Of a stretch of 27,421 nt of DNA, positions 7,420 through 13,245 are shown one piece after another (the first letter of the stretch is position 1; each line of letters begins with the position of its first letter). Made by a program: the position numbers and the translations under genes. This DNA is from an uncultured Bacillota bacterium (GTDB lineage: Bacteria > Bacillota > Limnochordia > Limnochordales > ZCTH02-B6): the NCBI GenBank assembly GCA_937916565.1, contig CALFSR010000064.1:1-27421 (forward strand). The letters are read 5' to 3'. The notes beneath the pieces were generated by a model. That model did no database searches. It was not told the DNA's origin and saw only the letters and a program-made list of their open reading frames with translations.

Positions 7420-8439
7420 TTACCGCCGGAGCACCTCGTCCACCCAGCGGTTCACCAGGTAGTTGCGCTGCTCGCCGGCCCACACGGCGTCATACTCGAT
7501 GAGCGGGATCTCGCTCACCGCCGGCAGGCCCTCACCGGCCACCGCGTCGGGGTGGATCGGGAAGAAGTAGGTCTTGAGCCGGGCGAAGCTGTTCTGGGCT
7601 TCCAGCGTCAGCAGCCAGTCCACCAGCTTCTGGGCCGCCTCCAGGTTGGGCGCGCCCTTGACGATGGACACGGCCGGCGCCTCGAAACCGACGCCCTCCT
7701 TGGGGAAGACGATCTCGATGGGGTAGCCCTCATCCTTGAGCTGCAGGAACGCCGGCGTAAACTGGATGCCGATGCCCGCCTCGCCGAAGGCCACTGCCCG
7801 GGAGGGCGCCGTGCCGCTCTGGGTGTAGGTCTGGATGTTCTGGTCCAGCTTGCGCAGGTAGTCAAAGGCCGCGTCCTCGCCCCAGGCAAGCACCAACGAC
7901 GCCACGAGGTTGTACGCCGTCCCGGAGGACTGCGGCGTCGGCATCTGGATCTGGTTGCGGAAGACGGGATCCAAGAGGTCCTCCCACGTCTCGGGCATCT
8001 TGGCGGCGCTGCGCTGCAGCCACGGCAGGTTGACCGCGACGGCCATGGGGTTCATGTAGAAGCTGGTCCAGTAGCCGTCCGGGTCCTTAAACTGCGGCGC
8101 GAGCACCGCGGCGTTGGGGGAGAAGTACGGCTGGGTCAGTCCGCGCTCTTTGGCCAGCACGTGGTTCTCGCTGGGGGCGCCCATCCAGACGTCCGCCTGG
8201 GGGTTGCCCTGCTCGGCCTCAAGGCGCGCCAGAGCCGGACCGGAGGACAGGAAGACAAAGCGCACCTGGATGCCCGTCGCCTTGGTGAACTCGTCCAAAA
8301 TCTTGCGGGCGTTCTCTTCATCGACGCTGGAATACACCGTCAACGTCTGGGCCGCTGCGCTCTGTACGGCGGACACGACGGTCGCCAGCGCCATGACTGC
8401 GGCCAAAGCCAGCACCAGCAGCCTGTTGCGAGTTCTCAT
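7420..8439 (-). CDS. COG1840-type ABC transporter substrate-binding protein (Fe3+/phosphorylated-compound family)
   Basis: The start is the ATG ending at 8439, preceded by GAGAGGGG; the longer open frame is untranslated leader. The 339-residue protein has a classic signal peptide with an AAAQT cleavage site near residue 30 and no lipobox cysteine, so it should be a soluble periplasmic protein. The mature part starts TLTVYSSVDEENARKIL and contains DVWMGAPSEN and PQSSGTAYNLVAS, typical of the AfuA/FbpA/PhnS superfamily. FbpA-type ferric binding uses an adjacent Tyr-Tyr pair in the second lobe; here only a single Tyr is present in SGTAYN, so an iron ligand is not supported by residues. A phosphorylated sugar or phosphonate is equally possible. 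It is the first gene of the operon. Confidence 0.85.
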   Translation of the reverse strand: MRTRNRLLVLALAAVMALATVVSAVQSAAAQTLTVYSSVDEENARKILDEFTKATGIQVRFVFLSSGPALARLEAEQGNPQADVWMGAPSENHVLAKERGLTQPYFSPNAAVLAPQFKDPDGYWTSFYMNPMAVAVNLPWLQRSAAKMPETWEDLLDPVFRNQIQMPTPQSSGTAYNLVASLVLAWGEDAAFDYLRKLDQNIQTYTQSGTAPSRAVAFGEAGIGIQFTPAFLQLKDEGYPIEIVFPKEGVGFEAPAVSIVKGAPNLEAAQKLVDWLLTLEAQNSFARLKTYFFPIHPDAVAGEGLPAVSEIPLIEYDAVWAGEQRNYLVNRWVDEVLRR

Positions 8440-8540
8440 TGCCGAACCCCTCTCTTCATCAAGCTTTAAGTCTGGAGCAGCCACTTGAGGGTCGTTCCCA
8501 CGGTCGTCCGCGCGCCCAAGGCATCCCTCCCCCGCCGCCG

Positions 8541-8613
8541 CCCACAACAAACAAGCCACGAACACGTTGCACGGCGCCCACGGGAAGGGGCGTTCGTGAA
8601 CGGCTCGTGGCCT
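8541..8613 (-). promoter_or_regulatory. Possible structured leader or attenuator upstream of the transporter operon
   Basis: Read on the minus strand, GCCACGA (complement of 8605-8611) pairs with TCGTGGC (complement of 8555-8561). They enclose a short CGTTC/GAACG palindrome and a CGCCC/GGGCG hairpin, so a three-way junction can be drawn. The closing stem is followed directly by TTGTTTGTTGTGGG, a U-rich tail. The arrangement resembles an attenuator about 100 nt before the binding-protein start, but no known riboswitch motif was recognised. Confidence 0.3.
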
Positions 8614-8833
8614 ATCCCACGCCAACCGCCGCCCGGGGCGGTCTGCGTTTGATCAGCCAATTTGCCATACGATGAGCGGCACTCGGGTTGTGTGCTTTTT
8701 CCGTCGCGACCAATTCCACCCGGAAGAAGGATCTCCTGCCGGCGCGAGCAGCCTGTGGATCCTGTATGCGCGGCCGGGCCTTGCAGGAGGCGTTTTTTCC
8801 GGCGCAGGAAACCGCTGGGCGCACGGGGGAAGG

Positions 8834-8862
8834 TTACCGGTACACCCGCCGCGGCGTATATA
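8834..8862 (+). promoter_or_regulatory. Tentative promoter of the dehydrogenase-like gene
   Basis: TATATA at 8857-8862 is a good -10 element, with TTACCG (8834-8839) 17 bp upstream as a poor -35 (three of six). A start near 8869 would leave a leader of about 47 nt before the ATG at 8916. Confidence 0.35.
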
Positions 8863-8915
8863 GGCGTAGTTCTTCCGAACCCTTAGGCAGTGGCACATCT
8901 CAGTGGGGGAGCGCG

Positions 8916-9578
8916 ATGGCCGGCGTGTGCGATTCAGACCGGGAGGAAAGCTGGAAACACAGCACGGAGCACGGCACGGAGGAGGGACGTGAACAAGGTT
9001 CGCCGCCCGCCGGGCCGCATGCGCTCGTAGTCGGCGGAACCGGTATGCTGCGCGGCCTGACCCTCGCCCTGGCCGGACGCGGCCTAGTTGTCTCCGTCAT
9101 CGCAAGAAACAGGGACCGCCTGCACGCCCTGGCGGCTGCCGCAGATTCCCTGACGGGCGCCATCAACCCGATTCCCCTGGACTACCGGGACGGGGAGGAG
9201 CTCCGGTCGGCGCTCCGGCGAGCGCTTGCCGCCTACGGCCCCGTGGGCTTGGCGGTCTGCTGGATCCACTCGACGGCGCCTGAGGCCGTGGGGCAGATCG
9301 CCCGGGTGATCGGCTCGAGGGGCGCCCGGAGCCGCCTGTTTCACGTGCGGGGCAGCGCGGCCGCCAATCCGGCGGAAAAGGCGCAGCGCCTGCCCGAGTG
9401 GCTGGCGCACTGCCCCAATGTCCAATACCGCCAGGTCATCCTCGGTTTCGTGGTAGAGGGAGCAAGGTCGCGCTGGCTGACGCACCAGGAGATCAGCGAC
9501 GGCGTGCTGGCGGCCGTTGACGCCGACGCACCGTTCTTTATCGTCGGAACGGTGGAGCCGTGGTCGATGAGGCCTTAG
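8916..9578 (+). CDS. Short-chain dehydrogenase-like NAD(P)-binding protein
   Basis: The ATG at 8916 has GGGGGAG upstream; the frame is open further 5' but that part looks non-coding. The 220-residue protein has a charged N-terminal extension of about 34 residues, then a Rossmann start ALVVGGTGMLRG (36-47) and VSVIARNRDRL, where the Arg-containing end of the second strand suggests NADP preference. Later segments include CWIHSTAP, LFHVRGS, YRQVILGF and SRWLTHQEISDGV, and it ends with GTVEPW. This matches a small family in Bacillus annotated as short-chain dehydrogenase, which lacks an obvious Tyr-x3-Lys catalytic pair. The substrate is unknown. The gene stands alone, convergent with the membrane-protein gene at 9625. 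Confidence 0.75.
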   Translation: MAGVCDSDREESWKHSTEHGTEEGREQGSPPAGPHALVVGGTGMLRGLTLALAGRGLVVSVIARNRDRLHALAAAADSLTGAINPIPLDYRDGEELRSALRRALAAYGPVGLAVCWIHSTAPEAVGQIARVIGSRGARSRLFHVRGSAAANPAEKAQRLPEWLAHCPNVQYRQVILGFVVEGARSRWLTHQEISDGVLAAVDADAPFFIVGTVEPWSMRP

Positions 9579-9583
9579 GCGTC

Positions 9584-9614
9584 CCGCGCCTATCCGTTGG
9601 GCTTGAAGGCGCGG
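9584..9614. terminator. Hairpin between convergent genes (weak terminator candidate)
   Basis: CCGCGCCT (9584-9591) and AGGCGCGG (9607-9614) are perfect complements with a 15-nt loop, lying between the convergent stops at 9578 and 9625. No T-run on either side, so assignment as a terminator is weak. Confidence 0.3.
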
Positions 9615-9624
9615 CGGGCCCGTC

Positions 9625-10062
9625 CTACAGGCGCAGGGCGACGACAAGGATGGTGACCGCAACGCCGGCCCCGATCCAGGCGAGGGTCTGGTTGAGCGTG
9701 CGCCAGCGCCGTGCCCGCTCCGTGGCCGAAGCGGCGCCGCTCAGGCGGCGCATCTGCCAGGTGAGCAGCGCCGCCGAGGCCAGCGCGACGGTCCCGCCGA
9801 ACTGCTCCATAAAGTCGAGCCAGAAGGGCTTGCTTTGCCCAACCAAGCCGAGTTGCATCATCATGCCGATGCCCGTCAGCAGCACCAGGATGGCCGCGGG
9901 GTTGAGGATGCCCCGGATGACCGAGCGGGCGGTGTCGTACGCGACCGCTGCGCCGTCCTCGCTCGCGACGTGCACGGACTTGCGGTACAGCACATAAAGA
10001 GTGGCCGAGCCGCCCAACCAAAAAGCGACGCTCACAATGTGAAGGAAAAGGAGCCACCGCAT
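9625..10062 (-). CDS. Four-helix integral membrane protein (CopD/DUF2269-like)
   Basis: The 145-residue protein has four predicted transmembrane helices (about 2-25, 50-73, 86-107, 121-143). The first carries a His in LFLHIVSVAFWLGG, the pattern seen in CopD- and DUF2269-like small membrane proteins. These sometimes bind heme or copper, but that is not demonstrated by this sequence. It lies 61 bp downstream of a PadR regulator in the same direction, so it is the probable target of that regulator. No enzyme motif is seen. Confidence 0.65.
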   Translation of the reverse strand: MRWLLFLHIVSVAFWLGGSATLYVLYRKSVHVASEDGAAVAYDTARSVIRGILNPAAILVLLTGIGMMMQLGLVGQSKPFWLDFMEQFGGTVALASAALLTWQMRRLSGAASATERARRWRTLNQTLAWIGAGVAVTILVVALRL

Positions 10063-10123
10063 GCGTGTTACCCACCTTCGTCGTTATTGTTGATGTCCTT
10101 CGCACCGGCGGAGCGGGCCGCGC

Positions 10124-10630
10124 CTAGAGTTGACGGATAAGCTGCTTGAGCCAGTCCGCCTCCGCCTCCAGCAGAATGATCCTGCGCTGCACGGCGTAGT
10201 CGACGCCTGACGAGTCCTTGTGGCTCGGCATGGCCCGAAGCTGCGCGGCCGCCCCTTCCAGGCGCTCGATCCGCTCGCGCAGAAGGGCGACGACCCGCTC
10301 CCGATCAAGCCAGTCCACGAACATGAGGGCAATTTCCGCCGCCGAACCACCATTGTCCGTATCGACCAGAAGCTCTTCGAGCAGGGAAAAGAAGGCTTCC
10401 CGCCCGGCGGGGGTGATGGAGTACACCTTGCGGGGCGGATAGTTGCCCACGGTTTCCGTGTCCATGCGGACAAAGCCTCGGTGCTCGAGCTTCTCCAGCA
10501 GTGCGTACGCGGTTGCACGCTTCATGCCGGAAACCCGGCCAAGGTTTTTTTCGATGAACTCATTGATGGAATAGCCGTGCTGACTCTGGGCCATGAGAAG
10601 GCCCAAAAGCAGCAGGTGCCGCTCGTCCAC
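10124..10630 (-). CDS. PadR-family transcriptional regulator
   Basis: I place the start at the GTG ending at 10630 because GGAGG lies 8 nt upstream; a GTG six codons earlier would lie almost at the transcription start and has no ribosome-binding site. The 168-residue protein begins with the PadR winged helix: LLLLGLLMAQSQHGYSI, then MKRATAYALLEKLEHRGFV for the recognition helix, and RKVYSITPAGREAFFSLLEE for the wing. The second half is a longer helical dimerisation domain with an Arg/Glu-rich coiled coil (about 95-168). PadR proteins are phenolic- or drug-responsive repressors that bind palindromes at their own promoters. A palindrome spanning its own promoter supports autorepression. Confidence 0.9.
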   Translation of the reverse strand: MDERHLLLLGLLMAQSQHGYSINEFIEKNLGRVSGMKRATAYALLEKLEHRGFVRMDTETVGNYPPRKVYSITPAGREAFFSLLEELLVDTDNGGSAAEIALMFVDWLDRERVVALLRERIERLEGAAAQLRAMPSHKDSSGVDYAVQRRIILLEAEADWLKQLIRQL

Positions 10631-10662
10631 GGCCAGCGCCTCCAGCACAGATGGTCATCCCT

Positions 10663-10691
10663 ATACTAATCAGGAATGACTAGTATGTCAA
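10663..10691 (-). promoter_or_regulatory. padR promoter with embedded palindromic operator
   Basis: On the minus strand TTGACA (complement of 10686-10691) and TAGTAT (complement of 10663-10668) are spaced by 17 bp, a near-consensus sigma-A promoter. An inverted repeat with arms ATACTAATCA (10663-10672) and TGACTAGTAT (10677-10686), complementary at nine of ten positions, fills the spacer and covers the -10. A bound dimer would block polymerase, so this is a convincing PadR operator candidate. Confidence 0.8.
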
Positions 10692-10781
10692 TGACTGCCG
10701 CCGGCCCGGCTCGCTGGCCGATGTAGCAACAACGCGGTACACTTGGTAACGGGGCCTACTGCCGCTAGAGGAGGACGAGGA

Positions 10782-11159
10782 ATGCAGTACGATCTTCAAA
10801 CCCCCGACGAGTACTTGCGGGCGCTGGAGGACGACTGGCGTCGCGCCAAGCTACTCGAACTGCGGAGCATTATCCGCGACTGCGGGCCCGAGCTGGTCGA
10901 GGGCATCGACTACAAGATGCTCAGCTACCGCGACGAGCAGGGCATTCTCTTTGGCCTCAATGCCCAGAAGCATTACGTGGCTTTATATGTGGGTGATGCG
11001 CACAAGGTTGACCCCGACGGCACGCTCCTCGCCGGGCTCGATGTAGGCAAGGGCTGCATCCGCTTTTCGAAATCCAAGGCGGTGGCTGAAACCGGGATCC
11101 GTGAATTTATCCGCCGCGCCGTCGAGATGCGCCGGCGGGGTGAGGACATCGACTGTTGA
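10782..11159 (+). CDS. DUF1801 (YdhG-like) protein
   Basis: The ATG at 10782 follows GAGGAGGACGAGGA, so the 13 codons of open frame before it are not needed. The 125-residue product has the DUF1801 pattern: TPDEYLRALEDDWRR, IIRDCGPELVEGIDYKMLSY, FGLNAQKHYVALYVGD, GLDVGKGCIRFSKSKAV, and a final helix IREFIRRAVEMRR. Members of this fold were once called iron chaperones or frataxin-like, but the biochemical function of bacterial versions is not settled. It is divergent from padR across a 151-bp spacer and could be co-regulated, although its own promoter is not clear. Confidence 0.75.
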   Translation: MQYDLQTPDEYLRALEDDWRRAKLLELRSIIRDCGPELVEGIDYKMLSYRDEQGILFGLNAQKHYVALYVGDAHKVDPDGTLLAGLDVGKGCIRFSKSKAVAETGIREFIRRAVEMRRRGEDIDC

Positions 11160-11191
11160 TGGGGGCCTACCGGAGCGGCGGCGCACGCCGG

Positions 11192-12196
11192 TTAGCCGCA
11201 GTCAGCGGGCTCGTTGGACTCCGTCCCGAGCGGCGGCCTTTCGGCCCGGTCCTCCGCCAGCACCCGGACCTTTAAGGGATCCAGGTTGCGGGTAATGTCC
11301 TCCCGGTACGGTTCAAGCCACGGCGGGAGCATGAGCTGCCGGCCCAAGGATTCCACCGGCTCATCGACGGCAAAGCCCGGTCCGTCGGTGGCGATTTCGA
11401 ACAGGATGCCGCCCCGTTCCCGGAAGTAAAGCGACGTGAAGTACTTGCGGTCGACGATGGGCGTCACGTTCAAGCCGGCCGTGGCCGCCCGCTGCCGCCA
11501 GCCTTCCTGTTCAGGCAAGTTCGCCGCACGCCAGGCGATGTGGTGCACGGTGCCTGCCCCGCCCAGCCCGCCGGGCACCGTTTCAAGCTTGACATCGATG
11601 ATGTGTCCCAAGCTCCCCTGGGCCCGCAGGCGGATATACTGCCCGTCGTCGCTGGTGCCGGCGGGTTCAAGACCGAGCACGTTCTCGAGCACGTCCAGCG
11701 TCTCTAGAGGGTCGCGGCTGTAGAGGAGCGCGCCGCCAAAGCCCTTGATGGCGTTCTCAACCGGGACGCCGCCGAAGGACCATGTGCTCGGTGAGCCTTC
11801 CTGCCGCTCGACGAGTTCGAGCTCGAGCCCGTCCCGGTCGGCAAAACCAAGGAACGTCTCCCCGAACCTTTCGAGACGCTCGATCGGTATTCCGAACCGG
11901 CGCAGCCGCTTTTCCCAGAAGACCAGCGCGCCGGGCGGCACGGCGAACACCGTGCGGCCGACCTGGCCGCCGCCGATGCGGCCCCGCTGGGCGCCCCGCT
12001 TGGGGAAGAACGTCATGGCCGTGCCCGGTTGGCCGGTTTCATTGCCGTAGTAGAGATGGTAGACGTCGGGAGCGTCGAAGTTGACCGTCCTCTTGACGAG
12101 GCGGAGGCCCAGCACGCCGCAGTAGAAGTCCACATTGCCCTGGGGATCGCCGGCGATGGCCGTGATGTGGTGGATACCCGCCGTCCTAAAGGTCAT
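11192..12196 (-). CDS. Ring-cleaving extradiol dioxygenase of the MhqA/MhqO (VOC) type
   Basis: The 334-residue protein consists of two pairs of VOC modules. Metal-ligand positions are visible as the His in GIHHITAI near the N-terminus, the His in TVHHIAW, and the Glu in ILFEIATDGPGF. Insertions such as LVKRTVNFDAPDVYHLYYG and GRIGGGQVGRT are characteristic of the hydroquinone-type ring-cleavage dioxygenases induced by quinones and phenolics in Bacillus (MhqA, MhqE, MhqO). It probably opens hydroquinone or a related aromatic ring with Fe(II). The ATG has GGGAGGAGGAG and lies 45 bp after glpP in the same direction, so both are likely co-transcribed, an unusual pairing. A PadR regulator, a phenolic sensor class, lies nearby. 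Confidence 0.85.
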   Translation of the reverse strand: MTFRTAGIHHITAIAGDPQGNVDFYCGVLGLRLVKRTVNFDAPDVYHLYYGNETGQPGTAMTFFPKRGAQRGRIGGGQVGRTVFAVPPGALVFWEKRLRRFGIPIERLERFGETFLGFADRDGLELELVERQEGSPSTWSFGGVPVENAIKGFGGALLYSRDPLETLDVLENVLGLEPAGTSDDGQYIRLRAQGSLGHIIDVKLETVPGGLGGAGTVHHIAWRAANLPEQEGWRQRAATAGLNVTPIVDRKYFTSLYFRERGGILFEIATDGPGFAVDEPVESLGRQLMLPPWLEPYREDITRNLDPLKVRVLAEDRAERPPLGTESNEPADCG

Positions 12197-12241
12197 GGCC
12201 CCTTTTCTCCTCCTCCCGGCCGATGCGGAGACGGCGGCCGG

Positions 12242-12838
12242 TCACGTCGCGGCAAACCAGAGCGTTTGGGCACTGGTGGAGACGGCCTTGGCCGGGGTGC
12301 GCAGGACCGTCTGGAGTTCCGCCTGGGTTTCGACGAGCCCACCGGCGATGATGGGCGGTAACGTGTCCACGGGCAGCCGCCGCTGGATGTTGGGCAAGAC
12401 CAGCGCAGGCAGGAGCTCGACGGCGTCCGGTTTCGATGCGTTCAGTATCTGGACGGCGGTTTTTAGGGACTCGGAGTCAAGGATGAACAAGCGCTGAATC
12501 GTGTACAGGCCTTCGTCCTTGGCTGCGCGAATGAGGTTGGAACGGGTGGTCAAGATCCCATCGACACCGACTTGCTTCGCAAGCACACGCATGCCCGCCG
12601 GGTCGCGGCCGATGCCCTGGATTAAGTCAATGTGCGCGAAGATCAGGGTACGCCGGCGAGGGTCTTCGACCGCCTTGTTGATGGAAACAGCTTCCTGAAG
12701 GTCGAATACCGTACCGGTAAGAAAGAATACAACTCGCAGTCCGGCCCGCAAGGCGGTTTGCACGTCCTGCGGGCGCTTGATGCCTGCGATGACGGGTTTT
12801 TGCTCGAGGGCATGAAGAAACGCGTTGCCGATGAACTT
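12242..12838 (-). CDS. glpP: Glycerol-3-phosphate-responsive antiterminator GlpP with non-canonical or frameshifted start
   Basis: The frame encodes a GlpP domain (PF04309): PVIAGIKRPQD, VVFFLTGTVFDLQEAV, FAHIDLIQGIGRD, GILTTRSNLIRAAK, TIQRLFILDSESL, PDAVELLPAL, PIIAGGLVETQAEL and VSTSAQTLW. GlpP binds glycerol 3-phosphate and a leader mRNA to prevent termination in glp operons. The frame is open from 12838, just after TGA at 12841-12839, and the conserved first strand PVIAGI lies in that part. The first standard start codon is GTG ending at 12763, which would remove this strand and has no good ribosome-binding site. Either the ATC ending at 12832 (9 nt after AAAGGA) is used, or the ATG ending at 12842 was original and one extra A in its AAA run shifted the frame. 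Full length would be about 196-199 residues, normal for the family. Confidence 0.8.
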   Translation of the reverse strand, partial: KFIGNAFLHALEQKPVIAGIKRPQDVQTALRAGLRVVFFLTGTVFDLQEAVSINKAVEDPRRRTLIFAHIDLIQGIGRDPAGMRVLAKQVGVDGILTTRSNLIRAAKDEGLYTIQRLFILDSESLKTAVQILNASKPDAVELLPALVLPNIQRRLPVDTLPPIIAGGLVETQAELQTVLRTPAKAVSTSAQTLWFAAT

Positions 12839-12982
12839 TCATCCTTTCTCAAGTCTCGACCGGCCGGCCGGAGCCGGCGGGGAGATAATGCTCGCTTCGC
12901 CACCCGCAGGGGGTCTCCTTCCTTGCCGGCGCCTGCCGTCCAAAGGGCTGTAGCTGGGCCGCCGCGACGAGCTTGGCGCGAA

Positions 12983-13012
12983 CTTGACAGACAACGAAGG
13001 GCGGATATACAA
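12983..13012 (+). promoter_or_regulatory. Promoter of the liv/catabolic operon
   Basis: A perfect -35 TTGACA (12983-12988) is followed by overlapping -10 candidates TATACA (13005-13010, 16-bp spacing) and TACAAT (13007-13012, 18-bp spacing). The start point would be near 13018, giving an untranslated leader of about 230 nt before livK. Confidence 0.75.
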
Positions 13013-13019
13013 TACAACA

Positions 13020-13044
13020 AACGGAAACTGATGTCAGTTTCCCG
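13020..13044 (+). promoter_or_regulatory. Palindrome at the start of the liv leader (operator or 5' hairpin)
   Basis: ACGGAAACTGA (13020-13030) and TCAGTTTCCCGT (13033-13044) pair over their whole length with a single bulge and a two-base gap. Its place at about +1 to +25 fits either a DNA operator for a dimeric repressor or a 5'-terminal RNA hairpin. Confidence 0.5.
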
Positions 13045-13099
13045 TCATAGGCTATTAGGCATCGTCCTTCCTCTCGTTCGCGGGATGGAGAACATGGAG

Positions 13100-13140
13100 A
13101 TAATCCCCGACGGCGTGTTTGCCGCGGGGATTATTTGTAT
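13100..13140 (+). terminator. Leader attenuator-like hairpin upstream of livK
   Basis: ATAATCCCCG (13100-13109) pairs perfectly with CGGGGATTAT (13125-13134), and CGGC pairs with GCCG inside, around a GTGTTT loop. The stem is followed by TTTGTATGCTT, a moderately U-rich tail, so this is a plausible weak intrinsic terminator located inside the leader and about 110 nt before the start of livK. Control of read-through is likely. An antiterminator gene, glpP, lies directly divergent. Confidence 0.5.
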
Positions 13141-13245
13141 GCTTAATGGCCCGAAGGGAGGACGAGCACCTAGAGCGGTTCATCACGTCTTTTGCAGTCA
13201 CGCCGGTCCAAAACTTGTTTCTCGAGTTGAAGGGAGGCGCTTGGT

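Larger units (their letters stand above)
8440..8915. other. Divergent intergenic region of 476 bp
   Basis: This spacer separates the transporter operon (minus) from the dehydrogenase-like gene (plus). It has no coding frame that I can support. It contains a structured element on the minus side (8541-8613), a possible plus-strand promoter near 8834-8862, and a T6 run at about 8794-8799 preceded by only a weak stem. I found no Fur-box-like palindrome, which again argues against clear iron control of the transporter. Confidence 0.5.

Noticed and set aside
8780..8800. Intrinsic terminator ending in T6 in the divergent spacer
   Set aside because: Only a weak four-base stem precedes the T-run, and no gene ends there.
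8440..8915. Fur-box control of the transporter operon
   Set aside because: No AT-rich GATAAT-type palindrome was seen in the spacer.
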